Source: Symbiotaphrina buchneri
Taxonomy: Eukaryota > Ascomycota > Symbiotaphrinales > Symbiotaphrinaceae
Direction: 5' to 3'
Length of the DNA stretch: 64,000 nt
Assembly: GCA_001599915.1 (NCBI GenBank)
Contig: BCIG01000009.1
Coordinates: 620,001-684,000, forward strand
Shown one piece after another: positions 33,919 to 45,161 of the stretch (position 1 is its first letter; each line of letters opens with the position of its first letter). Under the pieces are notes generated by a model. It saw only the letters and a list, made by a program, of their open reading frames with translations. It was not told the origin of the DNA and did not search any database. Both the position numbers and the translations under genes were made by a program.

Positions 33919-34579
33919 AAGTGTACGAAGCGAAAGGTAGCCACATGCCTCCACATTCAGCTCATTAATGTCGTTTGGGTCTCTGGGACCTTTCGTTTTC
34001 TTCCTTTCTGGGAAAATTTCTGAGATCGATGCGGCGATGAAGCTGCAACGGGACATTGCCTTAGGTGCGGGCTTGCTGCACTCCCGTCATTAGTCCATAA
34101 TATGGAGTCTCTACTGCAGTGAAGGATGGGTTATCAGGCTCGAGGCTGCTGCTACTAAGCTGGTGGCAGCATCCATATGCTACCTTAGATAGCCACATAC
34201 ATAGCATTAAGAAATCGAGTACCCCTTCCAAAATCAACGTGCTGACACGCATGACCATGACATGTCCACATCCAACATACTCTGTTGCACTGGGTCCGAA
34301 ACCCGGAAACAAGATAGTATTCATATCAATGACATTCGTTCCTCTGCATTAAACATTAGATATAGCCAGATGAGCAGTCCCGCCGCAGGCCCCCTCAGCC
34401 TCAAATCAGGCTATCGGTTCCATTCTCCCCGCGCATCCAAGCAACGCCCTAATCTCCATTCCTGCCAAAAGACGCAGATCATTCCAAAGACGCCACTCCT
34501 TCTTTTATATCCTCCCCTTGAAAATGGACTCACATCAGCAAGCCGCCTACAGATGAGGGCAGGGCATTCCAACACCCAT
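33919..34579. other. Intergenic region between converging genes
   Basis: 3' flanks of the helicase and of the small Ser-rich protein gene. Overlapping open frames here are short or lack a start; none supported. Confidence 0.5.
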
Positions 34580-35065
34580 CTACTTCTTCTCGCTAGGAGC
34601 GGCGTGCGTCTTTTTCTCCGCAACGGGATACTGGAACATCTTCAATCTAGGCAAGTCAGCCATGGACCTCTCCTTCCTCCCTTCTCGTCCACTCATCATA
34701 CCATGCCACAACCAACAGAATCAGAACAGCATAGCAGGGACAACCTACCTCTTTTCCTGGAAGCTCCACGTCCAGACCTCCTTCCTCTTCCTCTGCTGTT
34801 GTGGGAACAGCTCCTCTGCCTCAGGCAGCAACCACTCCTCTGCGAGGCGGTCAATCTCCTTGTCATCAGCCAAACCCGGCGCGAGTCCGTCTGGCGCCGC
34901 GTACCCCAGCAGGCCTCCCAACCGGCCACTGAGCTCGTCCGGCGATGGCGTGAGAGTTAATTGCTCAAAGGCGTCGAGCGCCGCCAGCGAGGGTGAGTTG
35001 GGCGGCGTGCTGATGGTCGAGCTGCTGCTCGACGTCGTGCTGCAGAAGGAGGTTGCGCGCTGCAT
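34580..35065 (-). CDS. Small Ser/Pro-rich hypothetical protein
   Basis: Exons 35065-34749 and 34646-34580 join with an AG|A codon into 127 residues. The frame extends upstream to an ATG at 35143, which would add 26 residues. The N-terminus is a Ser/Thr/Pro stretch (STTSSSSSTISTPPNSPS) with SP/TP sites. An acidic helix follows (DDKEIDRLAEEWLLPEAEELF). The C-terminus, WTWSFQEKRLKMFQYPVAEK, is aromatic and basic and looks constrained across the splice. No domain recognised; the in-frame splice into a coherent tail is the main support for a real gene. Confidence 0.6.
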
Positions 35066-36394
35066 TGTGGCTTCGAAGGCGTGTGGGGTTGTTTTCTCTG
35101 ACGGCGGTTTTGGGCGACTTGGATATCGAGCGTGCTCAATCACTTCAAACCGCGCGAAACCTGGGGACGGAGAGTGGAGCTGTAGCTGCTATTTATGCTT
35201 TGTCCCGATGCTGCCTTTCCCCGCATGCTCTCTCGATCAGATCCCAACCCGCGACAATCGAGCTAAAGCGAAGATCCGGGGAAGAGTGTGTGTGCCAACA
35301 CAGATAGGAGCCGTGAGAGCTGCTGCATTCGCTCCCGCCAAGCCCACTCCGTCGCTATCTTACAGAGGTCGTCCCGCATCTTGGCTCCATCCGGGGGGAT
35401 GAACTGCTGTCACGAGGGCAAGGTTTGGTCAAGTGGACATAGACCGCCCGTTTGACTGACAAGCCAAAACAGCCAAAGAATGCAAACTGGCCAAACACTG
35501 TGCAAACACTGCACGAATGCCTACATCGTACATGCGAATGCTGGGATGGGGAATGCTGGATTACGCACGGTATGTGATGTGTGATTGACATACCTGGCAA
35601 AGGCTTCAAACCAGCGCAAACAATCACACTCACCAGTTCCGGAATAAGATAAGGTTGGGGCTGGCAGCTTTTACCCCGGATTTTCCACTAGCGCCGCGCC
35701 GTTATGAGGCTGGGGCTGGCTGTGGCATTTGCGCTAGCGGTGTTAGCCCGGAATGCATGACAGCCAGCAGCCGGCAAAAGCAGAGGAATGTTTGATGCGA
35801 TTTCATATGTTTGCGCCGCTTGTGCAGTTTGTGCATTTTGCGCATTCCAGTTCCAGCCTCGTAAGCCACCCCTGCTGTACTCAAACTACCTTACCTTGAT
35901 TTGCCTTGAACCAGCCTGCAGATCTGTGCATGACGTCAAGGTCCCGACTGACCTTTCTTTCTTGTCTAAACGGTAGGTCAGCTTGAGATGCGGGCGACAA
36001 TTGCACCGACAGTCGGGGGTGGTGGTGGGCGGGGGAAATTGCGCGTGGGTTGGCTGCCAGGGTCGCCAGCATATTGAACGACTCAATGCAGATTCAGGGC
36101 CTGGATACAAGGGAAAAGGCAGTATAGGGAAAGGCGCATCTGATACAGCAAGGCTTTGGTTTCAATTGCCTCCAAGTACTCCAGCGTGACTGGAGATATT
36201 TATTCTAGCACTTCGGATCACAGGCTAGCAAGTCTACGACCCTAAAGAAGCACTCAGCTACTTATTGGGACTTTCTGTATTGTGTTTCTTGAACACGCTT
36301 CTTGTTCTTAGCTAACACGCTGCACCCTGGGTGATTCCATCAACAATTCTTCCAGATAGCTTTCCAGCCTGTGCCAGATTCCCTGTCGAAATAC
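35066..36394. other. Intergenic region
   Basis: About 1.3 kb: the promoter side of the small Ser-rich gene (TTTATGC and GC-rich tracts around 35190-35400) and the 3' side of the membrane protein gene. No gene recognised in either strand. Confidence 0.5.
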
Positions 36395-37561
36395 CTATCC
36401 AGTCCAAAGAAAAAGCTCGGCCACGGAAATGAAGAGCCCATAGAAGACGACCGGAAGGAAATCGAACAGCATGAGCCATTTTCTGGACAAACGATTGCGG
36501 AACTCCTCCTCAAACCAATGGTAGTGGTGCACGATCACAGAGAAGTTGAGGAACACCGCGACGAGACCACACAATCTGTAGGATGGGATACCCAGGCTTG
36601 TGCTCTCGGAATCACACGGCGCTTGGTAGAACATTGCCCATAGAAGCCGGCAACAGAGCAGACTGGTCATGAGCACTGCTATACCCTTTAAATGGTCCTT
36701 GGTCAGGCCGGGACGAGCTTTCAACTCCTCAGGAATAGCGGAAAGCGGCATCGGCAGGTCAATAGTGACGATTCGAGTCCTATTGAGGTGTTTCTCCCCA
36801 AACAGAGCAAGCAGGATGCCCATTCTAAGAGTACGAACGACCCGGAATGATTCGTTCAGCCCAAAGGACAGACCAGTATCCCCCAGTACCTGTCCGTCAA
36901 CAATGAACCAGCTTCCGTAATAGAAGAAGACCATCAAGAAGTAGAATTTGCGAAGCGTAGAGCCACTATCACCAGTAGGTTGTTTGAAGGCGCTGAAGAT
37001 GTTGACATCTGATTGCTGTAGGTATTTGAGGAAGCTCATGTACTCGAACGGAGCAACCTCTACCTCTTTCTTATCGATGGTTCTGAATATTGCCGAATGG
37101 TCCGCGACGACAAAGCAGTCAGCTAATGTCAGAACTGGATCGTCCGCTCGAGCAAGAGCTTTCAGCTGCCACTGAACTACCCGGGCTGCGATGTAGTCCG
37201 CAAAGATAATCCAGGGAATGAACAATGAGCTTTCCACTGTACATGCCAGCGCGTAGGCCCAGTGGAGACAAAACTTGACCGATGCATTACGACGGACTTC
37301 CCCAGGCATCGGGAATTCCAGATTCAGTCCGCACATGAGGCAATGAGGCAAATCAAGAGAGACGCCAGAGACACGTAGGTTCCGGACATGGCACCAGGTT
37401 CAAAATAGCTGCTGCCGTTCTTGTCAAAGTTGGTGATCCTATGTGGCTCAGTCTGTTAGTCAGGCCAACGCGTGTTCATGGCAGGGAACCTACGCGTCCG
37501 TAGAGATGGATGAAGCCCTCTTCATGGCTTTCTGCATGCAAAGCATGATGACCGAAGTCAT
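36395..37561 (-). CDS. Multi-pass membrane protein of unknown function
   Basis: Predicted exons 37561-37494, 37438-37335 and 37296-36395 give 357 residues. The first junction (donor GTAGGT, acceptor CATAG) yields TDAITNFDKNGSSYFEPG followed by a hydrophobic segment (TYVSLASLLICLIAS). The 41-base second intron is short and less certain. Further hydrophobic segments include FCLHWAYALACTVESSLFIPW, a Phe/Tyr-rich one around KFYFLMVFFYYGSWF, one around RMGILLALF and three near the C-terminus. His-rich IVHHYHWFEEEF sits between the last two. This suggests 6-7 membrane passes. I do not recognise a family; it could be a transporter, an acyltransferase-like or a sensor protein. Confidence 0.65.
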
Positions 37562-38099
37562 GATGCTGGGCGATTTTGATGGAGATGACGTTCCGATGCA
37601 GATGACGATGAAGGAGGATAGATGGAAGAGGGTATCGTGAGAAGTAGGACAATGAAAGGAAGAAGTGCGCTTCAAGAGACCAACACATCTTCGGTAACAT
37701 GATTCTCCTCATATTCACAGCTCGCTTACCGAGCCAATGGATATCTGGTCATCTTGAAGCATCTGAACAGCAATATCTATAGGAGAATAGAAGACATAAT
37801 ACTGCAAGAAAGCAGAACAAATGTGGAAATTCAGCCATGATCATCGTGATTCATGTCTGTAAGTTGCTTTGAGTGACGAGGATATTCAAGCGTCCGCCGT
37901 TGGCTAGAGGAACATCGGAATCCATTATGGGTCGTGATGATCATCAATGTTGTTGAGGTTTGCTTGCACCTGATTGGCCTGCTTTACACGAGGGTCCGTG
38001 CGCAGCCTCACATCCTTTGACCAAACGAGCTACCGCCCGACTCCGTCCATCCCCGGCTTGACCCTGTGATGGTATGGCTATTGCAACCAGTCCTTGAAG
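37562..38099. promoter_or_regulatory. Divergent promoter of the membrane protein and cyclin H genes
   Basis: About 540 bases between divergent starts. Nothing specific recognised beyond A/T-rich patches near 37740-37860. Confidence 0.4.
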
Positions 38100-39231
38100 A
38101 TGGTATCAGAAGATGACATATACCGTACTTCTACCCAGTACCGGCTTTGGTCTTTTACCGCTGAAGGTCTAGCCTCTCTTCGCAGCACAACAAACGCTCA
38201 AGCTGCTGAGCGCATCAGAGCCCTCCATGCGGAACTCTCCTCGGCGAATGGAGTCTCAAGTGAGGAACCTGGGGGTGCTGGACAAAACGGTGGTGTTAAA
38301 GAGACGAATGGGACAAATGGGCATGCCACAAGTGTCTCCGCAGGGGAAGTTGATTGCTTGACCCCGGAGGAGGAGCTCAAGCTCGTGAGCTTTTATTGCG
38401 TCAAAGCGATAGAGCTCGGCGACTTTTGTGAATTTCCCACAAACATCAAGGTGCGTGCAGCTGGTATCACGAGCCGGCGTCTATGAAGCTTTGTGTAGAG
38501 ACATGACTGACGCTTCTCAGGCAAGCGCTGTCCAGTATTTGAAACGGTTCTACCTCACTTCATCCGTCATGACCACATACCATCCCAAAGAAGTGATGCC
38601 AACCGCCCTCATGCTCTCTACCAAGATCGACCATCATTACACTCCTCTCAAATCGTTTGCATCGAAGCTCGGCAATAATGCTGCCGATGGCATAATTCGC
38701 ACCGAATTCCCCTTCGTACGAGGGCTCAAATACACCTTCGATGTTCGACATCCCCATCGTGGGCTCGAGGGAGGTCTGATGGAACTCATTGTGCTATCGA
38801 ATGGCAGGGAAGAGATATTACTACCTGGGCGAGGTGGTTCGAGATCCGCGAAACAGGTTGCAGAAGAGATGGGAAAGCTACCTCCGCCAGCAAGTGGAGA
38901 GGTACATACGGACGTACAGAACCGGATACGTGTTGCCCACGGCAAGTCGAAGGACATCTTGAAGGGAGCCGCATTGCTAAGCGATGCGTACTTCTTGTAT
39001 ACACCTGCTCAGATATGGCTAAGTGCACTGCTAATGGCAGATGAGCCGCTGACGTTGTTTTATCTGGGCACGAAGTTCCCGCCAGCGCCTGAACCTGGCT
39101 CAGAGGTCAAGCTTAAGCTCATTACCGTCTTACGTGACTGTGCGGAGATGATGAAGAACACGCCCACCAGACCCACTGCGGACGATCTGAAGGAACTCAA
39201 AAGGATCGACAAGAAGCTTTACAAGATCTGA
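38100..39231 (+). CDS. CCL1: Cyclin H homologue Ccl1 (TFIIH kinase cyclin)
   Basis: Exons 38100-38450 and 38521-39231 join in phase 0 to 353 residues. The N-terminus MVSEDDIYRTSTQYRLWSFT is the conserved Ccl1 start. The cyclin box follows (VSFYCVKAIELGDF, ASAVQYLKRFYL, YHPKEVMPTALMLSTKID) and then a second cyclin fold. Ccl1 pairs with Kin28/CDK7 in TFIIH to phosphorylate the RNA polymerase II tail. A Gly/Asn-rich insertion (GGAGQNGG..NGTNGHA) lies before the cyclin box. The frame stops at TGA 39229-39231, but the same frame continues open for 46 more codons to TGA 39372, encoding a basic tail (VKKRKQERDRARKEAEDVFG) that resembles the family's normal C-terminus. The called end is therefore the formal stop, not necessarily the biological one. 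Confidence 0.9.
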
Positions 39232-39372
39232 GAGAAGACCGGTGAGACGACGAAAGGAGTCAAACGGGAAAGTGAACAACCGGATGAGCATATGGTCAAG
39301 AAGCGGAAGCAAGAAAGAGATAGGGCACGAAAAGAGGCTGAGGATGTCTTCGGACCTGCATTGGTGAAGTGA
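39232..39372 (+). other. In-frame extension of Ccl1 beyond a TGA codon
   Basis: 46 sense codons in the same frame as CCL1 follow the TGA with no GT donor upstream that could splice around it. The translated tail is rich in K, R and E and ends VFGPALVK before TGA 39370-39372. From memory of the family, filamentous-fungal Ccl1 ends with a similar KKRK..ER..DVFG tail; this needs an alignment. Confidence 0.6.
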
Positions 39373-40658
39373 AACCTTCATCCAAAGTTGGAAATCGATA
39401 CTATGCTCAAGGGGGAACTTGGAGCGGGCGGACTGCCGATGGCCACTGCGCCTGGCGCCTGGAAGGCCCTAGATACCGATGCTTTGGTCTCCGCGGATGG
39501 ATGGCCAGTCATAGGCCAGTGATTTTGCTCTGCCTGAAGCTGTCCCTTGGCGGTTACCGCTCCTGGAGGAAGTTGCCATTCCGGTATCCGCATGGTGGTG
39601 TCTGCAGGAGCAATCACCCTCGGTCTGTGGAGCAATACACTATGCTTCAGCCAGCTATACCTCCGTTTGTCTTCGGATCATTCCAGATTACAATGGGATG
39701 GAGGGCAAATGAGAGTGTGGAGGAGGTCTTGCTCTGCTAAAAGCGGATACGGGAGAGAGGTAACGAAGATCCTGATGTGGAAGCAAAGCATGTCTACGCC
39801 ATCGCCGTCAGATACGACAATTACCGATCTATGCACGGAAATGCCTCATACTGACATCTATCTCTTCTTTCCTACACGTCATGTGATTCTACACCTATAC
39901 TATCTCGAGGGAATATGGAATATGTGCGAAAAATTATCATCGGAATGACAAGGTATTGAAGAGATCACCGGTGCAATTCTAGGCTCCGAGCCCGACCAAA
40001 TTGCTCTCATATAGCAGATTGGGTGGCTCTTCAATACGCCATATTTGCCCTGCCCCTTGGTGATTATGGAAGAGACACGTCGAGACGCTGTCGCTGGTGC
40101 TGCCCGCCAAGCCCCCCTGTATGGCTCAGTAGCGTGTTGGTCCAAGTGCCAAACCTCAGCAGCAAATGAGAAAAGAGAGAAAATAGGAGATCGGGTCGTA
40201 GCGTATTGCAATTGGAGAAACGCTGTACGCATTATCCTTGAGTAGTTGATTGTAGTTCGTACCTACGTGCGGTTGGCATCATGGAGGAAGAGGGAACCGG
40301 GTTTTGGAACGGTTCGTTTGGCAGCTTTCGCATGTGAATGTCCTTCCGGGAGATCGCGATTGGCGGGGCCCTGCGAGCTTGCGCCATATTCCTTGCCCGC
40401 TTAATCATGACGTACAGTAGCATATCGTAGATAAGTCCGATAATCCCTGGGATATTCAAGGGAGCCACACCACCAATTTCCCGCTGTCCATCTTCCCGCA
40501 ATCCTCTTTTTCCGCACCCCTCATCATCATCTCACTTTTCCTTCTCTTCTATATGATGGTTTACTTCAATTGAGCGATCCTTGGCCATCTTCTCTACCCT
40601 CCTTGCGCCAACCCCGTCAGATCTGGTGAACACCACTGTTCGGCCCCGCAAAGCCAAA
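39373..40658. other. Intergenic region
   Basis: About 1.3 kb. Several overlapping frames of 80-130 codons around 39370-39950 lack family resemblance. The right part (40450-40560) is CT-rich leader for the ATP-grasp-like gene. No gene called. Confidence 0.45.
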
Positions 40659-42320
40659 ATGGCCAATTCCCGCTCACGGCTCAACCTCCATTTGCTCAAG
40701 ACCGCCTCACTGATCATCCTATCCTTGCTCTTCCTACCCCTCAATACTGGAATCCTAATCGCCAGTTATGTTCTGCGAACCACTATTCCCTCTCTCTCAC
40801 CATGGCCCCACCGTCGGCAACTTCGACAATCGCCGGATTTCCACCGCAAGACCATCCTGATCACCGGCGTCGGCACAGCCAAAGGCCTTACACTCGCTCG
40901 TCTCTTCTATAAAGCTGGTCACCAAGCTATTGGCGCGGATTTCGAGCCCAATGGCGTCTTGGTAGCCGGGCGGTTCTCGGCTTCCCTCGATGGCGGATTC
41001 TACAGGCTGCCACTACCCGGCGGCAAAGGCGGGGAAGCGAGATACATCAGTGCTCTACTACGCATCATCGAGAACAATGCCGTCGATCTTTGGATCCCTT
41101 GCTCAAATGACACTCGTGCGGTGGAAGAAGGACGGGCAAAAGATATCATTGAACGCAGGACACATTGCAAAGCCATCCAGTTTGGGGAGTACACCACGGA
41201 GATACTGCATGAGAAACATGACTTCATTGAACATACGGCGAGCTTGGGTCTGCCGACGCCGGAGACACACTATGTGACTAGCCGCCATGCGGTCCATACC
41301 GTGCTCCACGCGAATGCAGAGCTGGCGGACGGAGAGTTGAGACCAAAATGCTATTACATATTGAAGCCGGCGGACGGGGGTGTTAAGAGAGCAGCAAGCA
41401 TGGCGCTGCTGCCGAAAATGACGATCAACGAGACGTATACATACCTATCGTGTATACCAATCTCGAAGAGCAGACCCTACGTTCTACAGCAGTTTATTTC
41501 CGGAGGGAAGGAATACTCTGCGCATGCGTTGGTGGTGAGGGGACAATTGAAGGCGTTCGTGGCTTGTCCATCACAAGAACCTCTGCACTATAGCGCGTTG
41601 CCCGCAGACTCGGCCATATCAACAGCGATGCAGGAGTTTACAGCAACCTTTGCAGCCAAGGAAGGGGGAGACTTTACCGGCCATCTTTCTTTTGACTTCG
41701 TCGTGGGAGAGCATATCACCGAGAAGGGTGTGGAGATGACCCTATACCCAGTCAAATGCCAGCCCAGCACTCAAACAGCTGTCATCCTCTTCAATGACGT
41801 CCCGCCGGAGAAATTGGCCGCTGCTTATCTGTCAGTCCTGGAGCCAGAGGTCGACAGTGTCTCCGAGCCAGCAGGCCTGCGCATTACCGGCGACGTTTAC
41901 TCTGCCACAAGGAGGAGCTTTCCCGAAGCACTCACGCCGCCGGATACACCGCCAGGGAAACCAGCACGGCCTGTCTCCGTACCGTCCGCACTGTCCGCTC
42001 ATCGGAGCAGCGGGGAAACCTCCGTCATAACACCTTATAAGCCAGCATCCTACTACTGGCTCGCTCACGACATCATAACGCTCTTGTTCCTACCACTGCT
42101 ACACCTACTACTCGGCCGCCTAAGTCTGTCGGTCTTCTTGCACGACGTGAGGGTGCTGGTCGAGCATATCACTCTCTGGAAAGACGGGCCATTCGAAGTT
42201 TGGGACCCGCTGCCGGCGTGGTGGAGCCTGCACGTGTTCTGGCCTGTGACGCTGCTGCTGAGGGGGATACAAGGGAGAAACTGGAGCCGCATTGATCTTT
42301 CTACGGGTGATGTGCTTTAA
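40659..42320 (+). CDS. Membrane-anchored ATP-grasp-like enzyme
   Basis: A single exon of 553 residues from ATG 40659; the upstream in-frame codons to 40581 have no ATG. An N-terminal membrane segment (SLIILSLLFLPLNTGILIAS) is followed by a Rossmann-like start (TILITGVGTAKGLTLARLFYKAGH), then VDLWIPCSNDT, an ATP-grasp-type core (YYILKPADGG, YVLQQFISGGKEYSAHALV) and FTGHLSFDFVV. The C-terminus has further hydrophobic segments (DIITLLFLPLLHLLLG, HVFWPVTLLLRG) after a Pro/Thr-rich linker. ATP-grasp enzymes join a carboxylate to an amine or thiol via acyl phosphate; the metal-ligand motif near the end of the fold is degenerate (TLYPVKCQPSTQT). Substrate unknown. Related fungal proteins are described only as carbamoyl-phosphate-synthase-like or ATP-grasp. 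No biosynthetic partner genes lie next to it. Confidence 0.75.
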   Translation: MANSRSRLNLHLLKTASLIILSLLFLPLNTGILIASYVLRTTIPSLSPWPHRRQLRQSPDFHRKTILITGVGTAKGLTLARLFYKAGHQAIGADFEPNGVLVAGRFSASLDGGFYRLPLPGGKGGEARYISALLRIIENNAVDLWIPCSNDTRAVEEGRAKDIIERRTHCKAIQFGEYTTEILHEKHDFIEHTASLGLPTPETHYVTSRHAVHTVLHANAELADGELRPKCYYILKPADGGVKRAASMALLPKMTINETYTYLSCIPISKSRPYVLQQFISGGKEYSAHALVVRGQLKAFVACPSQEPLHYSALPADSAISTAMQEFTATFAAKEGGDFTGHLSFDFVVGEHITEKGVEMTLYPVKCQPSTQTAVILFNDVPPEKLAAAYLSVLEPEVDSVSEPAGLRITGDVYSATRRSFPEALTPPDTPPGKPARPVSVPSALSAHRSSGETSVITPYKPASYYWLAHDIITLLFLPLLHLLLGRLSLSVFLHDVRVLVEHITLWKDGPFEVWDPLPAWWSLHVFWPVTLLLRGIQGRNWSRIDLSTGDVL

Positions 42321-42817
42321 GACGGAAAACCAAGAAATGGATTTCGGGGATAAAGACGAAAAGGGGGCTTTACACGCTGGATATTTCAACTCAAGGTCGG
42401 TCTGTTTTTTAGCGTTGGTAACATACACTGGCAAAGGAGCATGATGCATTTCTTGACGTTATCAAGCGTACGGGCGTTCAACGGTGGTTCACTTGGATTT
42501 GGGCGGTGGTATATCTGACAGGGTTCCAAAATACATTAGCGGAGAATGGTATATACAAAATGCAATATCTGATTTTGGCAATAGCTCTGTTCCGTAATCC
42601 TCAGTAAGCTTACATGTATCTCAAATCCAGGCACATGCATTTATGTACCTTATCGTCGATGGAAGTCAAGCCATCTCTGAAGCGGACCGTGATTTTGTGG
42701 GGAAATGGCGCTAGTGAGCCTAGCGTCGAGTCGGGACCATCATTTTCTCCAACCTCACGAACAGGCCACAACTGAGGAACACTCCAATTCCTGCGTTCAG
42801 CAACCCCAACGTCCACC
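42321..42817. other. Intergenic region
   Basis: 3' flank of the ATP-grasp-like gene and promoter of the WDR70 gene. Nothing specific recognised. Confidence 0.5.
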
Positions 42818-44607
42818 ATGGATGAAGAAGACATCTCCATAGAGGGCCCAGAACTGGCCGAAGATGACCCCATGCGGGCATTTCTTCCTACATCCTTTGG
42901 CAAGCAGGAACGGCAAGCGAACGTCAAGGCGCAAATCGACCTCTCCAAACGCACAGCCACCGCCGCAGAAAACGGGCCACCGAAGCAAATACAAGAGCCG
43001 GCCTCGAAAGATTCAGATTCGGATGACGATGACGACGATGATGAAGATGACGAAGACGAGGAGGATGAGTTCCCCGTGTCCCACGAGATGGTCATCAAGA
43101 CACACGAGCGCGCCGTCACAAGCATCACGCTCGACGCCTCCGGCTCGCGCCTGGTGACGGGCTCGACGGATTGCACGATCAAGCTGCACGACTTTGCATC
43201 CATGACGCCGACGACCATCCGCGCGTTCAAGTCGGTCGATCCCACGGCTACGAAACAATCGGCGAGCTCGGAGACGCACCCCGTGCATTACGTCGGCTTC
43301 AACCCGAACTCTGCAGCGCAGATGTTGGTGATTCCCGCGACGCCGCAGGCGAGGATCATGAGTCGCGATGGAGAGGTGTTGGTCGAGTTCGTCAAGGGAG
43401 ATATGTATCTGAGGGATATGCATAATACAAAGGGCCACATCTCGGAGATTACCAGTGGGACGTGGCATCCGACTAATAGAGACCTGTGCGTCACCGCCGG
43501 GACGGATAGTACGTTGAGGATCTGGGATGTGAATAATAAGCGCTCGCAGAGAGATGTCATCATGCATAAGTCGAGGGTTGCCGGGTCGGGTGGGAGAACA
43601 CGCATGACGGCCGTTGCGTGGGGAATGACTGCTTTGGTATCGGTGGCGTTGGATGGCTCGTTGGTCATGTGGGGAGTGGATGGGCCATTTTCGAGACCGG
43701 CGGCGGAGATCCGAGACGCACATACGAAAGATACATGGACGAGTGGGATTGACATAAGTCAGGATGGGCGGTTAGTTGTCACTCGAGGGGGTGACGACAC
43801 TATAAAATGTAAGTCTCATGTTCCTCTCTCCCTTGCATATACTAACGAATGCCAGTATGGGATACCCGCAAATTCAAAACTCCCGTCAACACCGCCAGCC
43901 ATCCCTCAACCTCCTCTCAATATCCCACAACCAGCATCCGCTTCTCCCCCAACTCCTCCATAATCACCGGCTCCGCCACGGGTCATCTCCACATCCTCAA
44001 CCCCGCCACTCTCCGCCCGGAACTCATCACGCCCGTAACGCCCGGCACGCCTCTCATCACCGCACTCTGGCACGCGCGCCTTAATCAAATCATCACCGGC
44101 TCCGTCAACGGCGCCACGCACGTCCTCTACTCCCCCACGCTCTCCACACGCGGCGCCGTCGACGTCATGACGCGCGCGCCCAAACGGCGACACATCGACG
44201 ACGACCCCAACCTAACCACCGACCTCTCCCTGGGCCTGTCAGGGGAGAGCATCATGGCCCCGGGGGCCGGGGGACCCAACCCCGCATCCTTCTCGGCGCG
44301 GCACCCCACCGTGGGCCTCACTGCCTCAGGCCGCAGCCGGGACCCGCGCCGCCCACATATCCCCGCGGCAACGCCGTTCGCGAAGTCGCAGCCGGATGAA
44401 GACCGCATAAGAGAGCAGATCCCGCTTAGCAGTATGCGCGATGAGGACCCGCGCGAGGCGCTGCTGAGGTATGCGGAGAAAGCGGAGAAGGATCCGATTT
44501 TTACGAAGGCCTGGGCGAAGACGCAGCCGAAGACGATTTTTGCGGAGGTTAGTGATGAGGAGGAGGAGGAGGGGGAGGGGAGGGAGAGGAAGAGGACGAA
44601 GGTTTGA
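42818..44607 (+). CDS. WD40-repeat protein, WDR70 family
   Basis: Exons 42818-43808 and 43856-44607 give 580 residues. The N-terminus (DDPMRAFLPTSFGKQ) and a run of Asp/Glu precede seven or so WD repeats (for example VTGSTDCTIKLHDF, VTAGTDSTLRIWD, VTRGGDDTIKLWD; the last is rebuilt by the splice). The C-terminus is characteristic: PRRPHIPAATPFAKSQPDE, then DPREALLRYAEKAEKDPIFT and AKTQPKTIFAE. This order marks WDR70 (gastrulation defective 1-like). WDR70 is known to act in the nucleus on H2B monoubiquitination at DNA breaks in human and fission yeast. A Glu/Gly-rich basic end carries a likely nuclear signal (RKRTKV). Confidence 0.9.
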
Positions 44608-45161
44608 GAGGGGAGATCAGTTAAGGTCGCATTTTGAGCATGCATAGGCTTGAGGAGGAACATGGCCACGAACATAATGATATCCATAAAAATGGCCCTC
44701 TCTGCACCGCCACGACGGGTGAGCTAGGGACTTGTCAAATGGAACATAGAGATGCACGTAATAATGATAATTCCCTTCTACTCTCGCTCCTTGTAAAAGG
44801 GTCAGCTCAGATTAACTGCGTACCGTCAATTTGAAGGTACCTTGGTGTACCTACCTGACGCACGAGGGTGAAAATGACGAGTCACTTGCCGTAACTACGG
44901 CCTTTCCCATGAGGCATCGTTGACAGCAAAACTCAGCAGAGAGAGGCACTGAATGACTCTCACGTGAAGCATTAGCTTTTCCCGGTGGACATCTCATCAG
45001 CTCTATCTCCTTCCAATCCTGTTTCTTCATCCAATCGTTCTCCGTCAATATCTATCAATATCTATCATTTTATATCATTTTCTATCTCCCTTAACAATAA
45101 TATCTATCATCTATTGGAGCATGGTGACTTAGCCCACGCGTATAGCCCCGGAATCGTCGGT
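44608..45161. other. Intergenic region
   Basis: Includes an AT-rich run of TATCTATCAATATCTATCA-type repeats (45040-45112) just upstream of the next gene. No gene supported. Confidence 0.5.

Noticed and set aside
34262-34960. 232-codon plus-strand frame
   Set aside because: Antisense to the spliced small Ser-rich gene, whose joined exons make a more coherent protein; no ATG context or domain support.
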